The position numbers were made by a program, and so were the translations under genes. 64,000 bases of DNA from Calliopum simillimum (Eukaryota > Arthropoda > Insecta > Diptera > Lauxaniidae), in NCBI GenBank assembly GCA_951812925.1, contig OX638372.1, forward strand, positions 49,317,722 through 49,381,721, written 5' to 3'. Below, one piece after another: positions 44,601 through 57,187 of this stretch. Positions within the stretch are counted from its first letter, which is position 1. The number at the start of each line of letters is the position of its first letter. The notes beneath the pieces are model-generated. The model saw only the letters and a program-made list of their open reading frames with translations. It was not told the origin of the DNA and ran no database searches.

Positions 44601-46338
44601 AGCAAATATTTTCATGTTTTCTACCGACTGTTTTAAAAGGTTTTTTGCTCTCTGATGGATGTTTGCTGCATGATCTTTCAGAGAGCAATAAAATTTATGT
44701 ATTTGTAAGTACTTGAGCCAGCTGTGCTGCGATGGAGATAACTCCCGATAGCTTCTAAAGAGCATGACTTATGCAAATGCTTTTCACAATGAGAGTGTCT
44801 TCGTGCCAAAGCAAATTCTCACACTTTATTACAAGGTGTGCTAATTTAACAGCAACATGTGAGTAGCCATCTGTTAATTTCCCTTCTGATTGTTTTTCTT
44901 CCTTATTGGCTTTAAATTTTTACGACAGGAGAACAGGACATCAAGTCGCATAGAAAAACGTGTACAAGCCAACCCAGCTACAGTCTGTATTATTTAAAAA
45001 AAAAACTTTTTCGCGTAGCGCATAAATTTTATTTACAGTTAATTTAACGCTTGACAATATAAATGCCGCAAATTGTGAACAAACACTTACAAACTTACAC
45101 TTATACTTACATCCAATAAGTCGACTTGTATACCACATATATACATAATTGCAAACCAAAGCGGTCCTAAGACAATACATTATGGTACGCGGTTGCTTTG
45201 GTATTTAGTGGTAGCTCTGGCAAACACTTATTGCAATAATAAACACAACTGTATCATGTACGAGGATACACTTACGTATGTAAATGCAAATGTTCTTAAA
45301 TAGCTGGTTTCACACAAGCTTTCCTGGTGACTGCGAGTATATTGAAGTTTATGATCCTCCTAAGGGTTCCATTTTAGTGCCTATACATTTTTTTACTTGA
45401 TTTTGGTTTATTTTAGTGCACATATATACATGTCCGTATACATTTAGCATAATTGTCATTGCGTTTATGTGAAAATCAATATTTTTCACTTTAGTCAATA
45501 TGTGCATAATTTAACAAATACCTACTACTTAGCACAAATTTGTGCCCATTTTAAATAAATTATGCCTGTGGTGTGTGCGTTTTAAATGTTAAATTTTTGT
45601 TGATGCTACTGTTTTGTTTGTGATTTGTATTTTGTTTCAAAATTAAAGCGGCTTAAAAATATATACCATCAGAGTTTGCAAAAATTTTTGTGTTTATTTG
45701 TATTATTATATGAGGGGTTTTTTCAAAAGCTTATTTAAGAATAAATACTGATTTATTTTAAAACGGTTTTTTGTTTGGTGAAAATTGCTAAACTAAACAA
45801 TTGATGTGTTTCGTATACATGCATATTTGGAAAATAAAATTTTACAAAATTAAATGTTTAAGTTGTTCTTTTCACATACTTTTAAAAAAGTTATTGATGA
45901 AATGATGATTGAAATATATAAAATTTAATGAAGAAAAGTAACTTTTGGATGTCAAAAGTACTCATAATGGTTTACTGAAGCAAACTTTCTGAAGCTTCTT
46001 TCAAAAGAGATGATCTCGGATTTGTATCGAGCCACAATATTGTAGCGATAGGAGTTTGACCAGCTGGGCAATTAAAACTCTGATATATTTCTGTACATTG
46101 GTTAATCATATTATACTGTTCAACTGTTTAAAATTTTCTGAGTTTGTACTATGTAATTGCCATTCCTTTCTATTGCCATAATACATAGTACTGTATTTAC
46201 AAAATTTTTCCATCACGTCTCAGTTTTCAGATAAAATGACAAATCTAACATCATGTTTTGCATCCGCTCAGGAATTAAATTAAAAATTTTTAGGCGCCAG
46301 AATTTAGAACTAAAAAATGTCAATCGATGTAGAAAATA
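44601..46338. other. Non-coding spacer
   Basis: AT-rich. 45985-46065 shares a diverged block (TCAAAAG(A/G)GATGATCTCG or GATCATCTCG type, then TTGTAGCGATAGG) with 48970-49045 in the same orientation. No gene. Confidence 0.5.
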
Positions 46339-47263
46339 TTGGGTGTACAACTTTGCTTCCGCCGTTTTCCGATAGGTGGCTGTACCGGCTGAGGCTGGTT
46401 GAAATACATAGATGATAATGCCTTTAAAGTGAGTGTGGACAGTGCCTAACGAATTGTCATCGCCGTTTCAGTGACAGTTGTTCTTGTTTTTGTATTATTC
46501 ACGCTCGAAAATGTCCGTTTATGTGCCCAATTCTCGCCATTTGCGGGAAGTTTTACTTTTCTGTTACAATTCGACAAAATCGTAAGGGGTTTTTACATCG
46601 AATCGTAACCGGTGATGAAAAGTGGGTTCGATACGATAATCCTAAACGCAGAAAATCATGGGGAAAGCCCGGACATGCTTCTTCGTCGAAGGCAAAACCG
46701 AATATTCACGGCGCCAAGGTTATGATTTGTATTTGGTGGGATCAGCTCGGTGTGATTTACTACGAGCTCTTAAAACCGGGTGAAACCATCACAGGAGATC
46801 GCTACCGAACGCAACTGATGCGCCTTAGTCACGCGCTAAAAGAAAAGCGGCCACAATATCAAGAGCGACATGACAAAGTCATCCTCCAACACGACAATGC
46901 TCGGCCTCACGTCGCAAAAGTGGTCAAAAAGTACCTGGAAACGCTGAAATGGGAAGTCTTGCCCCACCCGCCGTATTCCCCAGATGTCGCCCCTTCTGAC
47001 TTCCACCTATTCCGTTCGATGGCACACGGCCTGGCAGATCAACATTTTCAATCCTTCGAAGAATTGGAAAAATGGATTGCTTCATGGATAGCGTCAAAAG
47101 AGGACTCCTTTTTTCGAGCCGGGATCCGAAAATTGCCGGAAAGATGGGAGAAAGTTGTCGCTAGCGACGGACAATACTTTGAATAATACATCTGTAAGCA
47201 CTTTTTCGCAATAAACCTTTTAATTTTGGAAAAAAAACGGCGGAAGCAAAGTTGTACACCCAA
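46339..47263 (+). mobile_element. Internally deleted mariner with intact TIRs
   Basis: Inverted ends are identical for the first 30 bp (TTGGGTGTACAACTTTGCTT and onward), each flanked by TA (46337-46338 and 47264-47265). At 925 bp it is ~350-400 bp shorter than a complete mariner; the missing part is the transposase N-terminal half. Confidence 0.92.
46511..47186 (+). pseudogene. mariner transposase lacking its DNA-binding half
   Basis: The native ATG is probably 46511: MSVYVPNSRHLREVLLF matches a mariner N-terminus, but it runs into a stop after ~24 codons at the deletion joint. A second frame (open 46521-47186) resumes with KGFLHRIVTGDEKW and contains all three catalytic acids: the Asp in GDEKW, in QHDNARPH and in PPYSPDVAP (D,D34D pattern). 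It ends ERWEKVVASDGQYF. The catalytic core reads cleanly over ~200 residues, so the copy is fairly young, but the paired helix-turn-helix region is gone and the frames are out of phase, so it cannot mobilise itself. The codon use is markedly less AT-rich than the surroundings. Confidence 0.92.
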
Positions 47264-47265
47264 TA

Positions 47266-48109
47266 GCAAGAATTTCAAGTCTAAAAAAAATTTTAAATCG
47301 GTCTGGCAGATTTTATTTATGCGTGTTTTAAACGAGAAACAGGTAAAAAGTATACATGCATCAATAATGACTTTAGCATAACTGGCTGTATTTAAATTTT
47401 TCACTCAAACTGACTCAAGTTTGTTATGTATGACTGCGGTGACAAACCGTACTGTATTATACAGAACAGTTTTGTATTTGAGGCTTCCGTTTTGTATAAT
47501 TTTTTAAGCATAGAATTGTTCTGTATTTTAGGAGGTGTTCTGTATTTATTCTGTATTTCGTAAAATTATTTTGTGGAGCGATTTCTATCAAAATATCATA
47601 TGGAGTGTTATCGTGAATAAATATTCACTGGGAATTTTCTCAGACTGCCGTGCATTCTCCATCGCAGTTTAAGAAAATTCCCCTGGAATCTTGATTCACG
47701 ATAACCCCCATGGTCAAAATCACAAAAAAGTAAACCAGAAAGATTTTTTTTTTTTAAATTACTATAAAATCGAACTTATTGCTGCTACAACTCGGAAAAT
47801 TTTGACCAAATTATAATCATTGGTACAACTTTTAAAAGCGCTATTGATTTTGCTTTAAAATCGCGACTAAAAATTGTGTTTTTTTTTTAACTAGTAGATT
47901 TTATCTCGAATACTGTTACATAAACGCTATGAAGCGTCTAAGAAGCAAGTGTAACAGACTTTCATCTTTTTAGAAATGTCACTTAATTTTCGATTTATTT
48001 TCCTACAGGGTGCATAGATAAAATGAGACACCCGTGTTCCGCTGGTCCTTAAAGGTAAAAAATTAGATACTTTTTTTGGCTTAAAAAGTGCATATGTCGC
48101 CCGGAAACA
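47266..48109. other. Non-coding spacer
   Basis: TTCTGTAT-type motif recurs several times at 47440-47560. No gene is recognised. The start of the Tc1-like relic below may extend into the last ~100 bp. Confidence 0.45.
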
Positions 48110-48745
48110 TACTGAAAGCTTGCAGAGAGAAAGGTTTTCAATCATATAAAGTACTACTGGCACCAAAATGGGAACGATAAGCAAAACACAGCTGCCAAAA
48201 CTCGCTCACGAAAGCTCTACGACTGTTTTGTACACAATTAATTTTAATAGACGAAGCAACTTACGTCAAAGCTGACTTTAACAGCTTCCGGTTAAATTTT
48301 TTTACACCGTAAAGAAGAAAGGCAATATTGCGCCAAATTAAAAGCAAAAGAAAGTGGAGAAGTTTGCAAAAAAATATTAGGTTTGCCAAGCAATTTGCAT
48401 ATGCCGTTTGAAGAGCTCAGTATTTGTCACAACTGATACAAATAACCACCAAATTTATATGAAAGAGTGCTAACACAAATGTCTGCTGAATATGATACGT
48501 CTTCACGAAAATTCTGTGCGAATTGTCATTATGGCAAATTGGCCACGAATTCGTACGAAAAATGCAAATCCTCCGAATCGCCCTGAGCTTCGGCCGATTG
48601 GAAAATACTGGGCTATAATGAAGAGAAAATTGCTTAAAATGAAGAAAGTTGCCAAAAATAATAAAAAAAAAATAAAACAAAACAGGTATCATCCCAGGTC
48701 ACTCAAAGTGATGTGCAGATATTTTGCATATATATCTACCAAATG
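48110..48745 (+). pseudogene. Tc1-like transposase relic
   Basis: Broken plus-strand frames match the catalytic part of an insect Tc1-like transposase: a KALRLF...LILIDEATYVKADF block near 48220-48270 (first catalytic Asp), a diverged FAKQFAY-type block near 48360-48400, and NPPNRPELRPIGKYWAIMKR (48567 onward). The second catalytic residue region between 48420 and 48560 is shortened and scrambled. Stops occur throughout. TIRs were not found. Confidence 0.75.
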
Positions 48746-51059
48746 AGCAAACCTTTTCACTTTCTTAAAGTAATACTTTTGAACTTCAAAAAATATATTA
48801 CTGTCTATTTTTTGGTCAAAAAATTAACGGTTTATATCGCTTAGCACGAATTTGCAAAAAAAAATCTACAGATTTTCCAGCGGTTCAAGATGTCCGAAAA
48901 AGGTTAAATTGAGATTTCGGAATGATCCAAATTAAGAGGATCTTTGAACTGAAACATTTGATTTTTGGAACTTTTTTCAAAAGGGATCATCTCGAATTTG
49001 GATCGAAGCACAACGTTGTAGCGATAGGCACTTAATTTGTCGGACGATTAAAAAAATGGCCTATGAAAAGATCTCAAATATTTTGAATAAGACTATAATA
49101 TTTTTCTTTATTTTTGATAGGTATATTTTCTATGATTGTGGGAATATTTTGATATAAATAAATACGTAAATTCGACTTCTTTAGAAAGTAGCGGCTATTG
49201 CTCACAAAAAAATTGTAGGTCTGCAAATTTTTCCATCGAATATTTCGTGATGAAAATTATGCACAAACAGAATTTCTCAGCAGATATGTATACAAAAATT
49301 GTTAAATGAAATTCTCGCTGCTTTTTAATTAATTTGCATAAAAATACCACTTATGGCTGATATTTATTGTATCTGTTTCAATATAATACAACGCAAAGTA
49401 AGTTGTGTAATTTAAATTACATAAAATTTTCGCATCGAACAGAAAAGTCATTAAGATCCACATAATCCACATTAATGTCTGCAATTTAATGCCAATTACG
49501 CTGTCAGGATATTATTCGTTTCCAAAAGGTTTTATTTACTACTTATGACTTATTTTTAAGAGTAGCAGCATACACGTTTACATGTGGATTTAATTGATGT
49601 TCATGAAAATAGTCTCAGAGTTGTCAATATACCTGCAGGACTTCGAGATACCCTTGCTTAAAATTGGAACAAAACGTTGTTTTCAGGCTTATGGCAAAGG
49701 TTTTCTTATGAAAAAATACTTCGGAACTTTTCCAATTGGACTGTCAGTTGACTGACTGATCCTTGAAGGTTAGATATCCAGCCCCATATAAACACGCAAT
49801 ACAAATAAAAAATTTGATTTGATAAAAATTCACTGCGAATTCCACATAATTCTAATGAAACTTATTGCGACAATAATACAAAAAAAAAAAAAATAAAATT
49901 CGAGTTTAAAAGTGTTTCCCACATAAGAACCATCATGCAATCAAAATTAAGAACCTAAAAGGTTGGCATTATAGAAAAATTTAAAATTTTTTGAATAAAA
50001 AGTTGCATAACAAACAACAACAAAAGCAACAACAAAAAATGAACCCAATCACTTTCCTTGAGCGCTCAAAAGCTCTATTAAAAGCAGGCAAAGCACTCAT
50101 ACGATGAAGTGTAAAAATAAAAAAAAAAGAGTGGAAAAATTGGAAAAAAGATGAAAACCCTTATGTGGCGCTTTTGTCAACACTCATCAGAAAAAAAAAG
50201 AAAAAGAAAAAAGAATGAAGCCTTCTTTTAGGTTGTAAGACTTGCGTTCAACTGCCTGTCTGACTGTTGGTGAAGGAAAGCCCGTATTTTTGTGCGACAT
50301 TCTGTGCACTTTTTCTTTTTTCTTTTTCTTTTCTTTTGTTTTGTTTGTTATCGTATGAAACTTTTTCCTCATTTTTTTTTTATTCAGACATTTAATCCGA
50401 TTAAGTAAATATTGCCAAAGATTTTTGTGTTTTTTTGTAGCTTTTGTTGACAATTTGCTCAAAAGTAGGCAACAATAAAGTGTAAGTAATGGCTGTAACA
50501 GCAACAGCAAGAAAAGTATGGGGTGCTACTACTTTTTTTTGTACTTTATGTTGAAAGTAACACAATAATGACAAGGAAGTGATGTGTTAATGGCTAACGC
50601 TAATCATGCCCCAGAGATATAAGTTTGTATGTATGTATGAATGCAAGTATATGTGGTTGTGTGAGGGATTACAATGTTGGTTTTTCAATAAACTACGCTT
50701 AAGGGAGCGGCGGATTGAATAAGTATGTTTTTACATACAAGCAAAAAGAAAGATGTACCAAAGGATTAGAAGAGACGCGTGTTTTATAGTTATTCAATAG
50801 TTATTCTAAACATAAATTGTTAAAAAATAAAGAAAAACATTGTGTTTCTGTTTAATAACTTTTACATTAGTGTTCGATAATTTTTACTATACTAATATGG
50901 AAAAATTTGCTTCTAAGCAACTTTAAAATTTTAACCCATATCGGTCCGTTACCCGATCCCGTTGAAATTTTTTGTGAATTTCAAAACACAAGCTAATTTG
51001 GGCCTAATCAAGAAAAATCCGTTGGAAGTTTTTGGATATCTCAAACGGTTTTAGAGTAA
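48746..51059. other. Non-coding spacer
   Basis: AT-rich, with a K/R-poor patch of CTTTTTCTTTTTTC at 50307-50340 producing false Lys-rich frames on the minus strand. GAGTTGTCAATATACCTGCA (49618) recurs at 60573. No gene. Confidence 0.5.
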
Positions 51060-51935
51060 CGGTTTGGGGTAGTTTTCTGGTTTTAGGAAGAAGAAACTAC
51101 ACTAAAGCGATATGTTGTTTTAAACACTATTTTATACTCTATTGATCCCTCTATTGGAATCTATTCATGTTCCAGTGGTTCATTATCAGTTGACCAAGTG
51201 GCCATATTGAGCTTAGTATGAAAAGTGCTTATTTTCAAGGACAAAATTCCGGGATTAAAAAAATGAAAATACACTAAGCTGATACACTGTTTCTAACACT
51301 ATTATATAATCTATGAACTCCATTTGACTTCATTAGAATCCACTCATGTTTTAGTGGTCCTTGACCAGGTGACCAAGTGGCCATATTGGGTTCATAGTAT
51401 AAAAAGTCTTTATTTTCGAGAATAGATATAATTCTGGCCTTAGGAAAAAGAAACTACATCAGACAAATATATTCTTTCAAAAACTGTTTTTTTAAGAGCT
51501 TATTTGGTTTCATCGGGATTCATTCATATTACAGTGGTCCATTACCAGGTGGCCATATTGGGTTCTTAGTCTGAAAAGTCATTATTTTCAAGGACCAAAT
51601 TCCGGGATTAAGAAAAGAAACTGCACTAAGCTGATACACTGTTTCAAACATTGTCTTATATTCTATGAACGCCATTTGGCTTCATTGGAATCCGCTCATG
51701 TTCCAGTGGTCCATGGCCAGGTGACCAAGTGGCCATTCTTAGTATGAAAAGTCCTTATTTTCAAGGATAAAATCCTGGCATTAGCAAAAAGAAACTAAAC
51801 TTAACTGATGCATTATTTTGAAAACTGTTCTATGTTCCACGTATCTCATTTAGTTTCATCGAAACCAATGCATTTTCCTGTAATCCATGACCACCAGGTG
51901 ACCAATTGGCTATTTTGCATACTTCAAAGCTAAAT
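51060..51935. repeat. Tandem array of about five ~180-bp units
   Basis: The phrase CCAGGTGACCAAGTGGCCAT or close variants recurs at about 51190, 51370, 51545, 51720 and 51895, so the period is 172-180 bp. Each unit also has TATTTTCAAGGA, AAGAAACT(A/G)CAC and CATTTGGCTTCAT-type segments. Units differ by ~15-25%. Non-coding. Confidence 0.9.
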
Positions 51936-52787
51936 GCTCAAAACACAGCCACCTTTCACTTTAAAACAAGAATATCACAAAATTCTGACGATATATAACA
52001 AAACTAGTTACCGCATCGTTTTAAGCATTTCAAAAACCCTCAGAATTCCGAATCAAAACATACATATATTGCTCACAAAATATAGCGTCGCTTTCAAAAA
52101 ACGTCAAAATTATCTGTAAAGTATATACACTTTGGCCCAAGGGGTAGAAAACTACCACAATTATTTTGACATCGGATATCTCAGAATATGAAACGAGTGT
52201 TTGAATATTAAAATGCTTTCATTTTTTTCTAAAAATGGTCTTCTTGGAGATTTTCAATTAATGTGAGGTCATCGTGATACATAAATGATAGCCAACATTC
52301 CTAAGATCAGATATGTATCAATAAATAATTTTTAGAGTTTCTAGTTCACAGAAATCCCTATTTTAGTATAGGGGTAGAAAACTTCACCTCTGGGCCATTA
52401 TGGGTTAATAACACTTTTGGGCAGTTTTTAATAAATATGTGAAATGAACGAATATTAATAAAACTTCAGTAATTCTTTACCGATTTTACTACAAAAATAA
52501 TAAAACTTTTCTTTCCTTGCATGCAAATATGCCCAGATCTAAAGTTTGCTTCTAAATAGTATAAGACCATTAAGAATATAGCCTTGTTCTGGATCATAAC
52601 TCAACAAATAAGAGTCCTATTGGTAAAGTTTAGAAGAATATTTTGATTAAAAAATGTGGCTATTCTATTTTCAGCTTTTCCTGTAGCTACGCCATAAGCC
52701 TGAAGTCATGGTTTCATCTAACTTCAAACAAATAATTATGTCTCAAAATCCTGCAGGTATATTGCATTCGGGATCATGGCTAAGTTA
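51936..52787. other. Non-coding spacer
   Basis: AT-rich; a 61-codon frame at 51934-52119 has no recognisable motif. Confidence 0.5.
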
Positions 52788-53225
52788 GCAGCCGCTGATT
52801 CCGAATCCGACAACCATTTTCGTCTATCAGGTCTTAGATCCGAGTTATTTTTGCTCTAAGTAGTGTAGTTTACATATGTCAATATCATCGAGTAGATCTA
52901 ACCTTACTTTTAAAACTTTATCTTTTAACATTTCCAATTGGATCATAACATTTCGAGATATCTTTCATTAAAATAAATGTATTGCAAATTTATATGGACG
53001 ACTAAATTAAATTTGTACTGAATTGAGATATTTTCAATAGATGATATCACGAAAAGTAATTATTCAATTTGAAAAGTAATAATGTAAGGTTAATTGAGAA
53101 AGATTATGGCTATACGCAACTGTTAACAAACATGTGTCTGAAGAAATTGCTTTCTGCACTTTAAATCAAAGACTACAGACCAGATAGAGAAAAACGTTTG
53201 CCAGATTCAGAATCAGCAGCCTTAA
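52788..53225. repeat. Imperfect inverted repeat
   Basis: 52788-52850 (GCTGATTCCGAATCCG and onward, to TATCAGGTC) pairs imperfectly with 53163-53225 read inverted (GCTGCTGATTCTGAATCTGG, then CTATCTGGTC). It may be the ends of a diverged TIR element. A related short phrase (GCAGATTCAGAATCTGG) occurs at 55891. Confidence 0.5.
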
Positions 53226-53760
53226 ATTTACTAAAAAAAGTTATAAAGATATGATTCAAAACTTTTGTCCCAATTTTTTGCATTAATATGTCGGGAGAAA
53301 AAGAACTAATATTTTTATTGCAGAACTAGGGCGTTTTTTGATAATTTTTTGAAATATTTTCACTCTACGTTGTTGTTACTCATTACTGATTGACACTTTC
53401 TCATTTAAAAACGCTTAAATTTGTAAATACCTATACCAAATTTATTGCTCCACAAAACAAAATTTTTATCTTCACGTCATGGACAATCAAATTTAAATAC
53501 AATTAGTAGCCAACCGTGAATATGCTGTCAATCAAAAAGCCTTATTTTTGATTGCAACACTCAAAAAATGTTAATTCCTTTTGCTCAAATATGCAACATT
53601 TGGTATGATCAACGAAAGTAGAAATTTTGTGCAAATTGATGAGTTGAAAATGTTTAGGGGAAACCGTGTCGCTTTTGCCCACTAACGAAAAATATAATTT
53701 TTTAAACTTTGCGGCCAATAATCATAGACAAAATAAAGTACACTTTAAGATCAGTAAAGT
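53226..53760. other. Non-coding spacer
   Basis: AT-rich, nothing recognisable. Confidence 0.5.
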
Positions 53761-53889
53761 AACTCGCTGTAAACAAAACAAATAGCATTTGTACATCAAG
53801 ACGTTGTGAGTACGTTATTGTAAAAAATGTTAAACTTTATTATGTTGTTGCCAGATTTTAGCTAGTGTTGCTAGTTCCCGAAATATAAG
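53761..53889 (-). mobile_element. End fragment of the 7317-8551 mariner family
   Basis: Matches 8415-8551 at high identity (AACAAAACAAATAGCA, ACGTTGTGAGTACGTT, GTTGCCAGATTTTAGCT), ending AGTTCCCGAAATATAAG, the TIR. It has only the untranslated leader side, no coding part. Confidence 0.9.
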
Positions 53890-54302
53890 TTGTGCCCTAC
53901 GTATAAGCATAATATGAATTTTATATAAAATGATTTAAATTACTTTCATATGAACTGCTACATAGATTTTATACAAAAAAAGTATAAAAGATTTTTATAT
54001 AGTGATATTATAAAATTTAAGCCAAAATAGTTTAAATTATGTTAATACTTTATGTGTATACATTTTATACGAACAAGCTTAAACAGTTTGTATACCAAAT
54101 TGAAGCATAGATTTTATACCAAGTTTGGTGTGGATCTGTATTCATTCCAATTTGGTTTGAATTTTACACCCAATTTATTTGTTGTGTAGTTATAGACCAT
54201 TTTGTGAATTTTTTGAAGAAGTTTCATTCATTTTTTTGATTTGAAAAGTTCGAAAAATCATAACTTCTAACCCGCGAAAGTACTATTTTTTCCCTTTTTT
54301 TA
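53890..54302. other. Non-coding spacer
   Basis: Unusually rich in TTTTATAC/GTATAAAA-type words in both orientations, perhaps a diverged small palindromic repeat. No gene. Confidence 0.4.
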
Positions 54303-54990
54303 TACCCTACACCCAGGGTATATTCACTTTGTCCTTTCGTTTTTAACGCAGAGAAGGAGTCGTGGCAGATATAGAAAAGTAGGTATATATATTCTTGATC
54401 AGCGTCACCTCCTGAGTCGATATATCCATGTTCGTCTGTCTGGCTGGTTGGCTGTGTGTGGATATAAATTTTTTTCGGAAAACTATGCAAGTAGTTCAAT
54501 GAAATTTGGCACAGCCTTCGTCATCAAAGTTAGCTCGGAGGATTGAAAATGAACGAAATCGGTCAACGGACACACCTACCGCCCATACAATAAATATCTT
54601 CAAAATGCCACTTTTTGAGTATTTTTCACGATAATGCAACCAAAATACACATAAGTACTAAAAATTGTAAGCGCAAGCTCTAAGAAACTGAGTGAATTCG
54701 GACAAGAGGGCGTGGCACCACTCATATAAGCAAAAGCTTCAAAACGCTATATTGAAAGCGTTTTTTGAGATAATCGAAGTAAATTTGACTTAGACACTAA
54801 AAACTAAAAATGCAGGCTTTAAACAAAAACTCGATAAAATCGGACAAGAGGGCGTGGCACCTCCCATATAAGCAAAAGCATCAAAACGCTATACTGAAAA
54901 CATTTTTTGAGATAATTCAACCAAATTTCACTCAAATAATAATAACTATAAATGCAAACTCTGAGAAAAAACTAGGTGAATTCGGACAAG
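54303..54990 (-). mobile_element. mini-me/Helentron-like element (copy D, 5' truncated)
   Basis: Inverted copy beginning TACCCTACACCCAGGGTATA, with the core (TATTCTTGATCAGCGTCACC), a CTGTCTGGCTGGTTGGCTG tract, GGACACACCTACCGCCCATA and about three GGACAAGAGGGCGTGGCAC units. It stops near 54990 without the ACTGCAGTGTAGGGTA end. Confidence 0.8.
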
Positions 54991-56019
54991 CAAATCTTGT
55001 ATCACTAGGCATGGAATGGCTGTCTAGCCTTTAGCCAAAAATCCTTAAATTTTATTTTAACTTCTATATATCTTATAAAATCTTAATAAAAGTCGAACCA
55101 AAAATGTTGTTTAATGGGACGGCAACATCCTTATTTACCCTAAGTTTCAGTGCGTTGGTGCAAAAATTTGATGCTGGCAATAAAATCGTTACTCACATTA
55201 CACAGCATTGTGATGAGTAGCATGATTTCATTTCTTTTTTTTCTTTTTCTTTTTTGTTTTAGTAATTTGTGCTTATTTCACATAATTTCACATTTTACTG
55301 CAGACACAAATGAATATTGCGCAATAATATTGTAGTAAATGCCAATTAATAACTGTGTGGGAAATGAGCAAACACTTTTTTTTTTGTTTTATTTCATGCG
55401 GCTGCTGTTCTTGTTGGCAATCAAACAAATTATTTATGTAGTGCCAAATTTGCTTTATAGGTATAAATTGTGTAGAAAATCCTATATTGAACAAGCATTA
55501 CGCTGCTATACAAAAGAAAAAAAATCAGAGTTGTTAATTAATTCTCTTGAATATGAATTTGGCTTGGATATCAGAGGATTCCAAAATCGAATTGCAAACA
55601 AGATCGAAATCAGGTGACGAAAATTGAACTGAACTGCTTATACACTCCGACTAGAAAATTTTGTTTGGAGTCAATTAAGGCCCCAGAGGGTTCGTATAGC
55701 CAGAACATTACGCGTAAGCTTAACAAAGGTCTCTTAAAACGGTGTTCCCGATATTTTCCCAATTACTTAGGAGTGCCTACATGGAGGTGTATATTTTTTA
55801 CTCCACTCGCACGGTGATACGGAAGAAAATTTCTTACGTATAAAAGTGTCGCAAAAATCGGTTTCGATGAAAAATTTTTTTTTTTTTTTGCAGATTCAGA
55901 ATCTGGTTTTTAGCGAAATCCTATCAGATGCCGTTTAAAAGTTATACTAAAAATACATTTTAATAAGTATTTTTGGAATTCTTCAATTAAAAATATGTTG
56001 TTACATTTGCATAAGGGTA
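54991..56019. other. Non-coding spacer
   Basis: Frames at 55339-55617 (92 codons) and 55614-55817 (67 codons) have no recognisable domains; their composition is compatible with chance. No repeats are recognised beyond poly(T). Confidence 0.45.
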
Positions 56020-56270
56020 CGAAGCTTCTGGGAGGTAATAGGGAAGGCCTAGGCATACAAAAAATTGCACCCGGAGGGGGGTCTAAAATGTACCCCTAAG
56101 GAGTTACAGGGTTAAAACTGATTTTCTACCTCATTTCAAAAAAAAAAAAAAAATTTTCTTGGATCACCCTAAAGTTTTAGGGAAAACATTTCTATGGTAA
56201 AGTTTATATGGTTTATAGGGCTTAAAATGATTTCGCAAAGTTCTGGACCTTTAAAATTGATATTTTAATT
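56020..56270 (-). repeat. Dispersed non-coding repeat R3, copy 3
   Basis: Reverse complement of the 29790-30052 family. It shows AGGCCTAGGCATAC, then GGAAAACATTTCTATGG and TTTCGCAAAGTTCTGGACCT in the expected reverse order. Confidence 0.7.
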
Positions 56271-57010
56271 TTTTCCCCATTTTTTGAATTTCACCATATC
56301 TTTATGGTTTCCAGTTCCAGAGATTTAAAGGTGTCCCATAATTCACGCAAGATTTGAACTTAGCACCATTCGTGTAGCGATGTGTTGCTAATCAATAATT
56401 TGACTGCTGACAGTTCAAAATTAGTAAAAATGTATTCAAAGAGGAGATTCATAGCTTGATTAACGAAATTGAGTCACATTATTGAAAAGCAGTTAAACAG
56501 TTTTTCAGCCAATTTCGAGTTAGGTTGTTTTGTCCAAATGCCACGGATATGTTATGCTTATTTTTCATCAGCGATTACCCCGATTTCGCTATTCATGGCT
56601 AATTGTCTTGATTTTCTTGTTGTCCAACTCTCTAGATAAAGTAAATAATGAATAAGGTAAAATAGTGCCACTTTTGTAATCAGTAAAGTCCGTTATTTAG
56701 ACAATCTTTCTGGAAGGACGTCAGTTGAATCCTAGTTATAAAATTTTCTTTTTCTTACTCAGAAAACTGCTTCCATTGGAAGAAATTTTGTAAGTATTGG
56801 AAGGAAAAGATGATGTCATAGGATATAGAGGAGTCAATTTTTCTTTATTACCTCCAAAAAATGCTAATGGGGATCTATCAGCGGATTGATAACCTGATTT
56901 GTGATAGGCAATACATGTACCTAGACATCTGTCAAAATAACAACCTGAATTCCCTCCTGAACGACATATGTCATGCTTTTCCCTCTTTTTTTAAAACATT
57001 CAGTCCTTGA
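56271..57010. other. Non-coding or heavily decayed sequence
   Basis: Less AT-rich in parts, with stops in all frames. Possibly the decayed upstream part of the fragment below. Confidence 0.35.
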
Positions 57011-57187
57011 GGGTATCGTCCCATCATTCAAAATTCATGGAACCAAACAGTTCACAAGAAGAAAGCCGATCAAGTATTGGAACAAATTTTAGCTGGTGTA
57101 TCATCTTTATATCCAAGTTGGAATGGGGTAGTGACATTTGTTAAGGAATGGGCGCTTCAGAATATAGAAGAATTAAAGAAAACTTAG
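57011..57187 (+). pseudogene. Protein-like 58-codon tail, family unknown
   Basis: After an in-frame TGA at 57008, the frame reads GYRPIIQNSWNQTVHKK, then ADQVLEQILAGVSSLY and WALQNIEELKK before TAG. The mix of residues and the helical C-terminus look like real protein rather than AT-rich noise. I do not recognise the family; it could be the end of a transposon protein. It may equally be chance. Confidence 0.25.

Noticed and set aside
50187..50510. 107-codon minus-strand frame
   Set aside because: Lys-rich section comes from a CTTTTT simple repeat; no conserved features.
55339..55817. Two consecutive frames (92 and 67 codons)
   Set aside because: No recognisable domains; separated by a stop and a frame change, with no splice logic. 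Kept only as spacer.
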